A stretch of 12,591 nt of DNA, taken from positions 1 through 12,591 of the forward strand of contig JAQUQA010000021.1 in NCBI GenBank assembly GCA_028716305.1, written 5' to 3'. Each line of letters begins with the position of its first letter. The first letter of the stretch is position 1. The notes under the pieces were generated by a model, which ran no database searches, was not told the origin of the DNA, and saw only the letters and a list, made by a program, of their open reading frames with translations. The position numbers and the translations under genes are program-made. This stretch comes from Candidatus Omnitrophota bacterium (lineage in GTDB: Bacteria; Omnitrophota; Gorgyraeia; Gygaellales; Profunditerraquicolaceae). Shown in pieces: positions 5,554 through 12,591 of this stretch.

Positions 5554-6309
5554 TTAGTCTCCGATTTCTATTTCAACCCTTACTGCAATTTGGGGATAAA
5601 GCGGATCATTGCTGGAGACAAAAACATCCCTGATCTGCTTGCCCGTCCCCATAGACTCATCATTTAAGTCCAATACAACCTCTAACTCTGCAAAATTTTC
5701 CGGAGCGATCGACTCCTGCCAGCCCAAAGGCGCTCCGGAAACCGAGAAATAAGGACTTTTATTTTTTTCTGTCTTTAAAGAAGCGGATATGCAACCACAG
5801 GACACCCTTACATTGTTAATAACCAGAACGGAATTGCCTTGATTTTGCAGCCTGAAAGTTTTTCTGGCTGTCCCCTGTTTCTTGCTGACTTTGCCGAAAT
5901 CAAAATAACTTGGTTCCGCGTTGATCTGCGGCCGCTTCTTGCCTGCGTCTTTGATCAATCGCTTCTCTGTATCCGCTTTTGCCCGGGGATCCAAAATCGT
6001 ATTCAGCGAGAATTTCTTGGCTACTTTATAGAAAATCTCTTCTTTGCTTATTCCACTTTCCAAAAGGGCGTCAACATATGCTTTTATCTCTTTTGCTTCT
6101 TTGCAATCGCATTTGTCAAAAGATTCCCGGCAGGTGCAGCATTTAAGGCCAGAATAAATTTCTGGCCTTTTCTTCTCAATATGCAAATTTGCGGCTGGCG
6201 CCCGCTTTGCGTGAATAGAGCTGTTCCCCAGGGCGAACAAGGTCCCAGAGAAAGAAAGCAAAAACACAAACAGCGCCGATAAAACATGCTTCCGTTGATA
6301 TATTTGCAT
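5554..6309 (-). CDS. Exported CcmH-like Cys-rich domain plus DUF1573 domain protein
   Basis: A 251-residue exported protein of unknown function. Residues 1-27 look like a Sec signal peptide (basic start, hydrophobic 9-26). Residues 55-108 carry LKCCTCRESFDKCDCKEAKE (five cysteines: 57, 58, 60, 67, 69) followed by a helical KAYVDALLESGISKEEIF and FSLNTIL, the pattern of CcmH/NrfF-like domains and related small metal- or thiol-handling domains in which Cys pairs precede a three-helix bundle. Residues 133-250 form an Ig-like DUF1573 domain: YFDFGKVSKKQGTARKTF, LQNQGNSVLVINNVRVSCGC (Cys171, Cys173), and a final FVSSNDPLYPQ strand. AGGGGA precedes the ATG by about six bases. It is the last gene of the metal efflux operon, 96 nt after the YHS gene, so a periplasmic copper or thiol role is plausible but inferred. 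Confidence 0.82.
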   Translation of the reverse strand: MQIYQRKHVLSALFVFLLSFSGTLFALGNSSIHAKRAPAANLHIEKKRPEIYSGLKCCTCRESFDKCDCKEAKEIKAYVDALLESGISKEEIFYKVAKKFSLNTILDPRAKADTEKRLIKDAGKKRPQINAEPSYFDFGKVSKKQGTARKTFRLQNQGNSVLVINNVRVSCGCISASLKTEKNKSPYFSVSGAPLGWQESIAPENFAELEVVLDLNDESMGTGKQIRDVFVSSNDPLYPQIAVRVEIEIGD

Positions 6310-6405
6310 CCTGTTCCCCTTATTAACTTTAATATTTCACTACTGGATTCTCCTGACGACTCTATTTTGAAAATTCTCATTTCTCCGGCGCTGCCCTAAG
6401 AATTA

Positions 6406-6786
6406 TTAATGCCCTTCTTTTTCATGCATCCCCTTATCGGACATGCCTGCTCCCTGCATCATATTCATATCGTGGTTCGCCGTTTGTGATTTATCTTTTG
6501 GCTCGGATTTTAATTCTTCATCAATTTTTTTTATATATTTCTCCGGGTCTTTCTTAAATTCCTCGACGCAGACCGGACAGCAAAAATTGATGATTCTGCC
6601 CTGATATTCATAAGTGGCCTTGGTTTGCGGGTCTATTTTTTCTCCGCTCACTGGACAAATCGTATTGCCCATCTCTTCCGGGAGAGAAGCCTGGACCGTA
6701 TCTTCGGTTATATATTGAGAAAAGCCGGATGAAGTTAAAATAAGTGGAAATGCGAATAAAAAAACTGCCAAAATAATCTTTTTCAT
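6406..6786 (-). CDS. Exported YHS/TRASH-type metal-binding protein with Met/His-rich tail
   Basis: A 126-residue periplasmic protein. A Sec signal peptide covers about residues 1-23. The YHS-like domain spans about 40-90: NTICPVSGEKID, then a strand YEYQGRIINFCCPVCVEEFKKDPEKY, with Cys44, Cys69/70 and Cys73 as candidate metal ligands. The final 23 residues are rich in Met (107, 109, 110, 115, 120) and His (105, 121, 126), a composition typical of Cu(I)/Ag(I) binding tails in the copper-oxidising periplasm. GGAG lies eight bases before the ATG. The gene is 28 nt downstream of the RND pump gene. It could capture periplasmic copper or silver and hand it to the pump, as CusF does in Escherichia coli, although it is not a CusF homologue. 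Metal identity is inferred. Confidence 0.85.
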   Translation of the reverse strand: MKKIILAVFLFAFPLILTSSGFSQYITEDTVQASLPEEMGNTICPVSGEKIDPQTKATYEYQGRIINFCCPVCVEEFKKDPEKYIKKIDEELKSEPKDKSQTANHDMNMMQGAGMSDKGMHEKEGH

Positions 6787-6814
6787 CTCTAGGACTCCTT
6801 TCTGCGCTGATGGG

Positions 6815-9800
6815 TTAGGGTAGATTTTCGATGCTATGCTGCTGATTTTTCAGCTGTCTTTCCTTAATCCAGCAATAGAGTACCGGTACCAGGATCAGGT
6901 TGGATAAAGTGGCTGTGACTAATCCGCCTACAGTCGGAGAAGCCATGGGTTTCATGATTTCAGACCCGCTCCCCGAAGATAGCATTACCGGGAACAAAGC
7001 GATAATTGTCGTGGTAGTAGTCATCATCGCGGGCCGCACACGCAATAACCCGCCTTTTATTACCGTGTCGCGGATCTCTTTTACGGTCGCAGGGGTCTTT
7101 CCCCTGAAGAGGTCGTCCAGACAGGAAACCAGGACCACGGCGTTATCTGAGGCGACACCGAACAAAGCGATAAAACCGACCCACACCGCGGTAGAGAATT
7201 TAAAATTAAGCAGGAATAACAGCAGTATCCCGCCCATCAATGAAATCGGCAGGCTGGAGGCTACGACCGCCAGAGAAGAAAAAGATTTAAAGGCCATGTA
7301 AAGCAACAATAGAATTACACTTAGACAGATCAATAAAGAAGGCACCAGGCGTTTACGCGACTCCATCTCCGATTCAAACTGGCCGGACCAGCTGATGTAA
7401 TAGCCCGGGGGCAGCTTGATCCTGCCGTCTTTTATCGCCTCCTGGACATCCTTTTGCGCCAATCTGACAAAATCTACCAGGCCAATCTTCTCCTGATCCA
7501 CATTAATGAATACACGGGCATAATCAAGCGTATTCTCCGATTGGATCATCGCCGGGCCATAAACTTTCTCTAATCGTGCTACCTGGCTTAAAGGCACCTG
7601 CTGGCCCATCATCCCGGAAACAAATATCCGGTTTAGCGCTTCGGGATTATCCCTTAATTCCCGCATGTATCTGACGCGCACCGGATAACGCTCCCTGCCC
7701 TCCACGGTCGTAGTCAGATTCATGCCGCCGATGGCGGTCATGATGATTTCCTGGATATCGTCGATTTTCAGACCGTAACGGGCCGCTTGTTCTCTGTCTA
7801 TTTTAATCTCGAAATAAGGCCGGTTACCGAAGCGCTCCGCATAAGGAGAAACCGCGCCCTTGGTCTTAGCGACTATTTTTTCCAGCTGGACGGCAATTTT
7901 CTCGATCTGCTTCAAATCAGAACCAAAAACCTTTATGCCTACGGGAGTCTGAATCCCGGTAGCCAGCATATCGATCCGGTTACGGATCGGCTGCGTCATG
8001 ATCGGGCTGACCCCGGGAATCTTGACTTTGCCTTCGATCTCTTCGATCAGCTTCTGGCGGGTCATGCCTTTTCTCCAGAATTTTTTATCCTTAAGATGAA
8101 TGATTGATTCAATCATTACCACAGGAGCAGGGTCGGTAGCGGTTTCCGCCCGGCCGACCTTGCCAACAACCCACTCCACTTCATCGGGAAATTCATTTTT
8201 GATGATCATATCTTGTTTTCTGTTGACCTCCATAACCTCGGTCAGCGACGCCCCGGGCAAAAGAACCGGCATATATAAAAGATCCCCTTCATCAAGCGGA
8301 GGCATAAATTCCTGCTTCATTAAGACCGCGGAAATACTGCCCAAGAGCAATAAGCCGCAGGCAATGATCAGGATAATTTTTTTATGCCCTAGAGACCAGT
8401 TGATCGTCGGCCGGTAAATCCTGAAAAGCATCCTGGAGGTAACATTATCTTCGGCCAGGCGTAATTTCCCTTTTAATAAATAGTATGCCAACGTGGGCAA
8501 GAGGGTCAGGGCAATGATCGCGGCAGCAGCCATGGCAAAGGTCTTGGTAAAGGCCAGCGGTTTAAAGAGTTTGCCGGCCTGGCCGGTCAGGACAAATACC
8601 GGGATAAACCCGATGATCGTGGTCAGAAGCGCAAAAATAACCGGCTTTCCTACTTCCTTTGCGGCATCCGTACATACCTGCAGCCGCTCCTGGGAAGGCA
8701 GGCTGGGTAAATTCCTCTCTGCCCTACGCTCGGCTATCCGGCGGTAAATATTCTCCACTAATACACAGCCGGAGTCCACCATTACGCCAATGGCAATGGC
8801 GATCCCCCCCAAAGACATGATATTTGCATCAACTCCCATAATCCGCATAAATATGAAGGCTATCAGCACTCCTACGGGCAGGACAAGAGAAATAATCATG
8901 CTTCCCCAAAAATGCATCAAGAACACCACGATCACGAATACAGTAATGATGATTTCCTGAGAAAGCGCGCTCCGTAAAGTATTTATCGAGCGGTTAATCA
9001 GGCCGGTGCGGTCATAGAACGGAACAATTCTACCCCCTGCAGGCAATCCGACCTCCAGTTCTTTGATCTTCTTCTCTATTTCTTTAATCACAGACAGGGG
9101 GTTCTCTCCATAGCGCATAAGAACGACCCCGCCGGTCACCTCCCGGCCTTCCTTATCCAAGGCATTCCTGCGGAAATCAGGGCCAATTGTTACTTTTGCG
9201 ATATTCTTTACATAAACAGGCGTGCCTTTGTCGCTTCTCACAACAATGTTCTCAATATCGCGAGTGGTTTTAATGAACCCCAGGCCGCGGATAATGAATT
9301 CCCGGCCCCCCTCTTCGAAAACTTTCGCCCCCACGTCGATATTCGAGCGCTTGACCGCGCTAAGCACATCCATCAGCTTTACCCGATATGCCAACAGCCG
9401 GTTGGGGTCTACGTCAATCTGGTACTGCTTAACATAGCCTCCTACTGAAGCGACTTCTGAAACCCCGGGTACGGCATTAAGCTGGTAACGTACATACCAA
9501 TCCTGGATAGAGCGTAACTGGCTTAAATCATATCGGGAAGCTACCAGGGGTTTACCATCTATAGGGCACTTGCCACCGGAGGCATAAGCCTTATCAGGGT
9601 GGTCCGGGCAATAATAACCGTTCTCAACCGTATACCAAAAGATCTGCCCTAAGGCGGTAGCATCCGGCCCCAGAGAGACCATGGCGTTTTCCGGTAATCC
9701 GGCAGTGGCAAAATTTAACCTTTCTAATACGCGTGTCCTGGCCCAGTAATAATCCGTGCCTTCCTTGAAGATAAGATAAACCATCCCGAAACCAAAGGCG

Positions 9801-10057
9801 GAAGAAGAACGGATCACCTTGACTCCCGGTGTGCCCAAGAGCCTGGTGGTCAACGGATAGATTACCTGGTCCTCCACATCGGCAGGGCTCCTGCCCGGCC
9901 AATCTGCAAAAACAATAACCTGCAACTCCCCGATATCCGGGATCGCATCCACCGGGGTATGTTTAATGGAGAATATCCCCCAGAGGATAATCAGGATAAA
10001 AGCGCTGATCACTAAAAAACGGTTCTTTAAACAACCTTCTATAATCTTATCAATCAT
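6815..10057 (-). CDS. cusA: CusA-type heavy-metal efflux RND pump with an inserted metal-binding-like module
   Basis: The 1080-residue inner-membrane proton antiporter of a tripartite system that exports Cu(I)/Ag(I) from cytoplasm and periplasm. The topology is the RND pattern: TM1 at about 12-30, a large periplasmic loop, TM2-6 (about 365-525), TM7 (about 558-580), a second loop, and TM8-12 (about 905-1064). TM4 contains GGIAIAIGVMVDSGCVLVEN, with Asp428 as proton-relay residue; this matches the monovalent-metal (CusA) class rather than the CzcA class. GKVGRAETATDPAP (632-645), Met648 and RIDMLATGI (694-702, Met697) align with the CusA segments that hold two of its metal-binding methionines; I could not place the third. 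Unusual: residues 146-175 insert YYCPDHP and GKCPIDGKPLV, resembling a small heavy-metal-binding domain but lacking its last cysteine. Length is slightly above E. coli CusA. The gene begins 32 nt after the adaptor's stop and lacks a strong ribosome site. Confidence 0.94.
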   Translation of the reverse strand: MIDKIIEGCLKNRFLVISAFILIILWGIFSIKHTPVDAIPDIGELQVIVFADWPGRSPADVEDQVIYPLTTRLLGTPGVKVIRSSSAFGFGMVYLIFKEGTDYYWARTRVLERLNFATAGLPENAMVSLGPDATALGQIFWYTVENGYYCPDHPDKAYASGGKCPIDGKPLVASRYDLSQLRSIQDWYVRYQLNAVPGVSEVASVGGYVKQYQIDVDPNRLLAYRVKLMDVLSAVKRSNIDVGAKVFEEGGREFIIRGLGFIKTTRDIENIVVRSDKGTPVYVKNIAKVTIGPDFRRNALDKEGREVTGGVVLMRYGENPLSVIKEIEKKIKELEVGLPAGGRIVPFYDRTGLINRSINTLRSALSQEIIITVFVIVVFLMHFWGSMIISLVLPVGVLIAFIFMRIMGVDANIMSLGGIAIAIGVMVDSGCVLVENIYRRIAERRAERNLPSLPSQERLQVCTDAAKEVGKPVIFALLTTIIGFIPVFVLTGQAGKLFKPLAFTKTFAMAAAAIIALTLLPTLAYYLLKGKLRLAEDNVTSRMLFRIYRPTINWSLGHKKIILIIACGLLLLGSISAVLMKQEFMPPLDEGDLLYMPVLLPGASLTEVMEVNRKQDMIIKNEFPDEVEWVVGKVGRAETATDPAPVVMIESIIHLKDKKFWRKGMTRQKLIEEIEGKVKIPGVSPIMTQPIRNRIDMLATGIQTPVGIKVFGSDLKQIEKIAVQLEKIVAKTKGAVSPYAERFGNRPYFEIKIDREQAARYGLKIDDIQEIIMTAIGGMNLTTTVEGRERYPVRVRYMRELRDNPEALNRIFVSGMMGQQVPLSQVARLEKVYGPAMIQSENTLDYARVFINVDQEKIGLVDFVRLAQKDVQEAIKDGRIKLPPGYYISWSGQFESEMESRKRLVPSLLICLSVILLLLYMAFKSFSSLAVVASSLPISLMGGILLLFLLNFKFSTAVWVGFIALFGVASDNAVVLVSCLDDLFRGKTPATVKEIRDTVIKGGLLRVRPAMMTTTTTIIALFPVMLSSGSGSEIMKPMASPTVGGLVTATLSNLILVPVLYCWIKERQLKNQQHSIENLP

Positions 10058-10089
10058 AATATATTCTTAACGATCATCCTTTTGGCAGC

Positions 10090-11232
10090 CTACTCTTGAG
10101 CTTCATCTTTTGCGCCCAGGGCCCCGCCGTAGGCGCTGCTGGTTACCGTTGCGGTCAACTGGCTCTGCGAATCAATCAGAAAATTCGCCCGGGTCACTAC
10201 CTTATCGCCGGCTTTGAGGCCGCTGACGACGGGATAAAAGCTTTGCTTCTCTTTGCCGACATAAGCCTCGGCCTGCGGCCCGACTTCGACTTCCTTGCCG
10301 GAATATATACCATTCCCCAGATCGAGATACACCAGTTTGCGCATTCCGGTATCCAAAACCGCATTTTCGGGCACGGCTAATATCTTTCTTTGCATTTCTT
10401 TCTCGTCTTTTAAATAACCTGCGATGTAAATATCCACGTACATCTGGGGCTTTAATTTCAACCGGGGATTATCGATCTTGATACGCACGCGCTCCGCGCG
10501 CGTGTCCGGGTTTAAAACCGGATCAATGGCCGCGATCCTCCCCTGAAATTCCTCTCCCGGATAGCTCAAAGAAACGACCTTTACCGGCTGATCTTCCTTG
10601 ACCCAGCTCAGTTCATATTCGTACACGTCCGCGTATACCCAGACATAGGGATTCTTTTCATCTGAGATGATCAGGCTGCGGTCAGGGCCATCGGCATCCT
10701 TAAGGCCGTCGATCTGCTGGTCGCTTAATCCCATCAGGCGTAATTTAAGCCTGGCCGCCTCGGCCAGGGATGCGGTGCGCTCCTTAAGTTGGCCTTCCCG
10801 GCTCTCCCGCAGCGCCTGGCTTGTTTTCAGCGCCTGGATAAATTCTTCCTCCGCCTTATAAAGCTGCGGGTCATAAGCGATCTTGCCGACGGTGCGGATC
10901 TCCTTGAACAAATCCCTGAAGGTGATCGCTTCTGAAGCTACTCCCGCCAGGGCAATCTCTCTGGGTGAAAGTTTGAGCGTCGCCTGATTTTGCGAACCGT
11001 CTCCTGCTATGTCCGATTCTTCATAAACCGGTATGTAGTCCATACCCATGGAATCCTTTGCCGGAACATCCGAAGTAATTGCGGGGTTCATGGGATTACG
11101 ATAATAGAGGATCTTGCGGGTTTTATCAGCCTCTTTTGCACCTGCCGTGGCAAATAAGGCAGGATAAACTGCGCTTACCGTCACTAAGACAAACAGCCCG
11201 ATTACCAATCTACCGAGATTACTTATTTTCAT
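10090..11232 (-). CDS. cusB: CusB-type periplasmic adaptor (membrane fusion protein), lipoyl-region-lacking form
   Basis: A 380-residue adaptor linking the RND pump to the outer membrane channel. An N-terminal hydrophobic segment (8-30) is a signal or anchor. Residues 40-72 (YYRNPMNP, DSMGMDYIPVYEE) match the Met-rich variant of the heavy-metal-binding motif found at the start of CusB-like adaptors, with Met48, Met62 and Met64 and no cysteines. Then come a beta-barrel strand (EIRTVGKIAYDP, 111-122), a helical hairpin (about 124-177), VWVYADVYEYELSWVKEDQPV (barrel, 197-217) and the membrane-proximal domain. The two halves of the lipoyl/barrel-sandwich domain that normally flank the hairpin are not evident. 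The start overlaps the channel gene's stop by 14 nt, with GAGGTG a few bases upstream inside that gene. The sequence runs about 25 residues short of E. coli CusB. Confidence 0.92.
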   Translation of the reverse strand: MKISNLGRLVIGLFVLVTVSAVYPALFATAGAKEADKTRKILYYRNPMNPAITSDVPAKDSMGMDYIPVYEESDIAGDGSQNQATLKLSPREIALAGVASEAITFRDLFKEIRTVGKIAYDPQLYKAEEEFIQALKTSQALRESREGQLKERTASLAEAARLKLRLMGLSDQQIDGLKDADGPDRSLIISDEKNPYVWVYADVYEYELSWVKEDQPVKVVSLSYPGEEFQGRIAAIDPVLNPDTRAERVRIKIDNPRLKLKPQMYVDIYIAGYLKDEKEMQRKILAVPENAVLDTGMRKLVYLDLGNGIYSGKEVEVGPQAEAYVGKEKQSFYPVVSGLKAGDKVVTRANFLIDSQSQLTATVTSSAYGGALGAKDEAQE

Positions 11233-12490
11233 CTTTCACCTCTTTCAGATCGATGCCTGTCTGACGTTTCAAATCAGAGAGCTTCATATTATATTCAACC
11301 AATGCCGCGTAATAATCCATCTTCGTTTTTATCAGCATCCGTTCGCTGTCCAGTAAAAGCATAAAATCCCCCTTTCCCGAGCGGAAGGCCGCCAGGGACG
11401 AAGCAATGGAGCTCTCGATAATAGGGATAAGATCAGTCTGAAAAAGCCGGATCCGGTTTTTGGAGACTTCGACCGCGGTAAATAAATTTTTTGTCTCCTC
11501 CAGCCCCCTATTCTTCATCATCTGGTAGGCGGATTTTGCCTCCTCCAGGTTTGCCACGGCTTCTTTCACCTGATATTTCTGTTTTGTCCAGAACCATAAC
11601 GGGACACTAAAGGCCATCATCAGGTCCCATGGTCCGATACCCCCGCTGGCCAGGCCGCGCATGACTATGCCGGCCATAAGATCGGGGAAATAACTCTTCT
11701 TGGCTAGGCTCTCGGCGTACTTGTTCTTTTCAATGGCATAGGAAAATATGAGCAGCTCCGGCTGATTCTCCAGGGTAGCCTTATAGAGGGAATTGATATC
11801 CTGACTAAAGTCGAAATTTTCGCTCAGCCTCGGTTCTCCCAACACCCCTTCAGGTTCCCGGTTCAAAAGCGTGTTCAGCCGGGTCTTCTTCTGGGATTGT
11901 ATCTGGCCCAGATTCATTAAATCATTATTCAAGCGGGCAATCTCGCTGTAGATCTTCAGGACCTCTTCCTGGGTCACTTCGCTGACGGCATATTTTGCCT
12001 CTGCCACCTTAGCAATACTATTTAATAGATCGAAACTTTGCTGTTTTAACTCGATCTCTTTATAATTCATAAACAGATCATAATAAGCCTTTTCCAGGGC
12101 ATTGATCACCTCTAATTGCGTATCTTTATATTCGGCGGCGTACATCTGTGATTCCACCAGGGCGATCTTACCTTTCAGGGAAAGCTTGCCGAAAAACGGC
12201 AGCATCTGCGAAATCGAAAGCATGCGATCCATTGCCGGAGTGGTATCCAGGTTAAAAGGGTTACCCTTGGCCTTTTCAAACTTCAAGCCGATCACCGGAT
12301 CATCCAATGCCTTGGCCTGCGGTATGCGCGCCTTGGCCGATTCATAGCGCTTCGCCGCGGCCAGGATCTGCGGATTAGACTTTAACGCCTCTTCCAGCAA
12401 TGGGGGCAAAGCAAGCTGGTCCGCGGCATACAAAGCCAGCGGGTTAAGGAAAAATGATAAAGCCAATAAAAAAGCCACCACTCTCTTCAT
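11219..12490 (-). CDS. TolC/CusC-family outer membrane efflux channel
   Basis: A 423-residue outer membrane efflux protein that forms the trimeric channel through outer membrane and periplasm. A Sec signal peptide ends at about ALYA-AD (residue 22); no lipobox cysteine is present, so unlike CusC of E. coli it is not lipid-anchored. Two OEP repeats are visible: ALKSNPQILAAAKRYESAKARIPQAKALDDP with long helices to about 210, and a second copy beginning ATLENQPELLIFSYAIEKNKYAESLAKKSYFPDL. MLPFFGKLSLKGK (96-108) and FSVPLWFWTKQK correspond to the strands of the barrel. It precedes the adaptor gene with a 14 nt overlap and follows the small upstream gene by 1 nt, so the four genes are surely one transcript. 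The ribosome site is weak (AGGA twelve bases upstream), consistent with coupled translation. Confidence 0.92.
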   Translation of the reverse strand: MKRVVAFLLALSFFLNPLALYAADQLALPPLLEEALKSNPQILAAAKRYESAKARIPQAKALDDPVIGLKFEKAKGNPFNLDTTPAMDRMLSISQMLPFFGKLSLKGKIALVESQMYAAEYKDTQLEVINALEKAYYDLFMNYKEIELKQQSFDLLNSIAKVAEAKYAVSEVTQEEVLKIYSEIARLNNDLMNLGQIQSQKKTRLNTLLNREPEGVLGEPRLSENFDFSQDINSLYKATLENQPELLIFSYAIEKNKYAESLAKKSYFPDLMAGIVMRGLASGGIGPWDLMMAFSVPLWFWTKQKYQVKEAVANLEEAKSAYQMMKNRGLEETKNLFTAVEVSKNRIRLFQTDLIPIIESSIASSLAAFRSGKGDFMLLLDSERMLIKTKMDYYAALVEYNMKLSDLKRQTGIDLKEVKDENK

Positions 12491-12491
12491 T

Positions 12492-12591
12492 TTAGGCCAC
12501 AGTCCTGAATCTGGAGATCAAATCGGTGATCTCTTTGATCTTTTTTTGTTTTTCCTGTTCCGACTCTTTTCTTAAGGAAGTCGCCACGCAG
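12492..12591 (-). CDS. C-terminal end of a small protein, possibly a CsoR/RcnR-type metal-sensing repressor
   Basis: Only the last 33 residues are in the window, reading CVATSLRKESEQEK and KKIKEITDLISRFRTVA before a TAA at 12492-12494. The charged, amphipathic helical pattern with a cysteine at the point where CsoR-family proteins have the conserved Cys after a His, followed by a final helix ending in SRF, fits the end of a CsoR/RcnR-type regulator. These small all-helical repressors release DNA when they bind Cu(I), Ni or other metals and are often the first gene of copper efflux operons. The stop is one base from the start of the channel gene, so it is co-transcribed. The coding call is fair; the family call is a guess from a short fragment. 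Confidence 0.45.
   Translation of the reverse strand, partial: CVATSLRKESEQEKQKKIKEITDLISRFRTVA

Larger units (their letters stand above)
5337..5567 (-). pseudogene. Possible gene remnant: 77-codon frame interrupted by one TAG
   Basis: Between the DUF1573 gene and nfu, one minus-strand frame runs 23 codons, a TAG at 5496-5498, then 52 sense codons to a TAA at 5337-5339. The second part reads like protein (for example DIIDIVVLPGLNSFQ and TIVVEANKSWKQ), but it has no ATG, no ribosome site and no family I recognise. It overlaps the predicted promoter, and its first 14 bases overlap the DUF1573 gene. The simplest readings are a decayed gene or a chance open frame in AT-rich DNA. Nothing else gene-like is visible in the 241 bases between 5313 and 5553. 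Confidence 0.2.

Noticed and set aside
6084..6380. 98-codon minus-strand frame starting MRIFKIESS
   Set aside because: It overlaps the DUF1573 gene in another frame, crossing its signal peptide, and shows no protein-family features.
6900..9437. Several plus-strand open frames of 70-130 codons
   Set aside because: All are antisense to the RND pump gene and reflect its codon use; none has a recognisable product.
6815..10057. Pump as a Zn/Co/Cd exporter (CzcA type)
   Set aside because: The TM4 motif and the RIDML and TDPAP blocks match the CusA monovalent-metal class; the Met-rich neighbours also point to Cu/Ag. Not proven without assay.
1..12591. tRNA, rRNA, CRISPR array, insertion sequence or defence system
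   Set aside because: No repeat-spacer structure, transposase, or RNA-gene signature was seen by eye in the window.

Overview
The window looks like a chromosomal segment of a Gram-negative (diderm), probably anaerobic and uncultured bacterium. Every gene I can support lies on the minus strand, so transcription runs from right to left. The diderm call rests on a complete tripartite efflux system (TolC-like outer membrane channel, periplasmic adaptor, RND pump) plus several Sec-exported periplasmic proteins. The anaerobic call rests on a NIL-domain ferredoxin, a HcyBio/DUF39 protein and an Fe-S carrier, a set known best from methanogens and anaerobic bacteria. Candidate bacterial phyla such as Omnitrophota, or Desulfobacterota/Nitrospirota lineages, would fit, but this is inference and no rRNA is present to decide it.

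Right half (5554-12591): a heavy-metal efflux operon, most likely for Cu(I)/Ag(I). In transcription order it holds the tail of a small protein (possibly a CsoR/RcnR-type metal sensor), a TolC-family channel, a CusB-type adaptor, a CusA-type RND pump of 1080 residues, an exported YHS-domain protein with a Met/His-rich tail, and an exported protein joining a CcmH-like Cys-rich domain to a DUF1573 domain. Spacing is tight through the first four genes (1 nt gap, 14 nt overlap, 32 nt gap). The pump carries a small inserted metal-binding-like module, and the adaptor appears to lack the usual lipoyl/barrel-sandwich region.

Middle (5313-5553): a 241-base stretch with no intact gene. It contains a good promoter for the next operon, an inverted repeat over its -10 box, and an open frame broken by one TAG that may be a decayed gene.

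Left half (512-5300): a compact sulfur-trafficking operon: Nfu-type Fe-S carrier, HcyBio/DUF39 protein, NIL-domain 2[4Fe-4S] ferredoxin, LarE-like PP-loop sulfurtransferase with three cysteines, NifS/IscS-type cysteine desulfurase, and BirA biotin ligase/repressor. The DUF39 and NIL-ferredoxin pair matches the methanogen system that makes homocysteine from aspartate semialdehyde and sulfide. Here it is joined to a desulfurase and a sacrificial-type sulfur transferase, which suggests a route carrying sulfur from cysteine (or sulfide) into homocysteine or another thiolated product. This is the most interesting part of the window.

Left edge (1-511): a 12 bp inverted repeat follows birA, then a near-consensus promoter, then the first 118 codons of an RhlA-like alpha/beta hydrolase that runs off the window.
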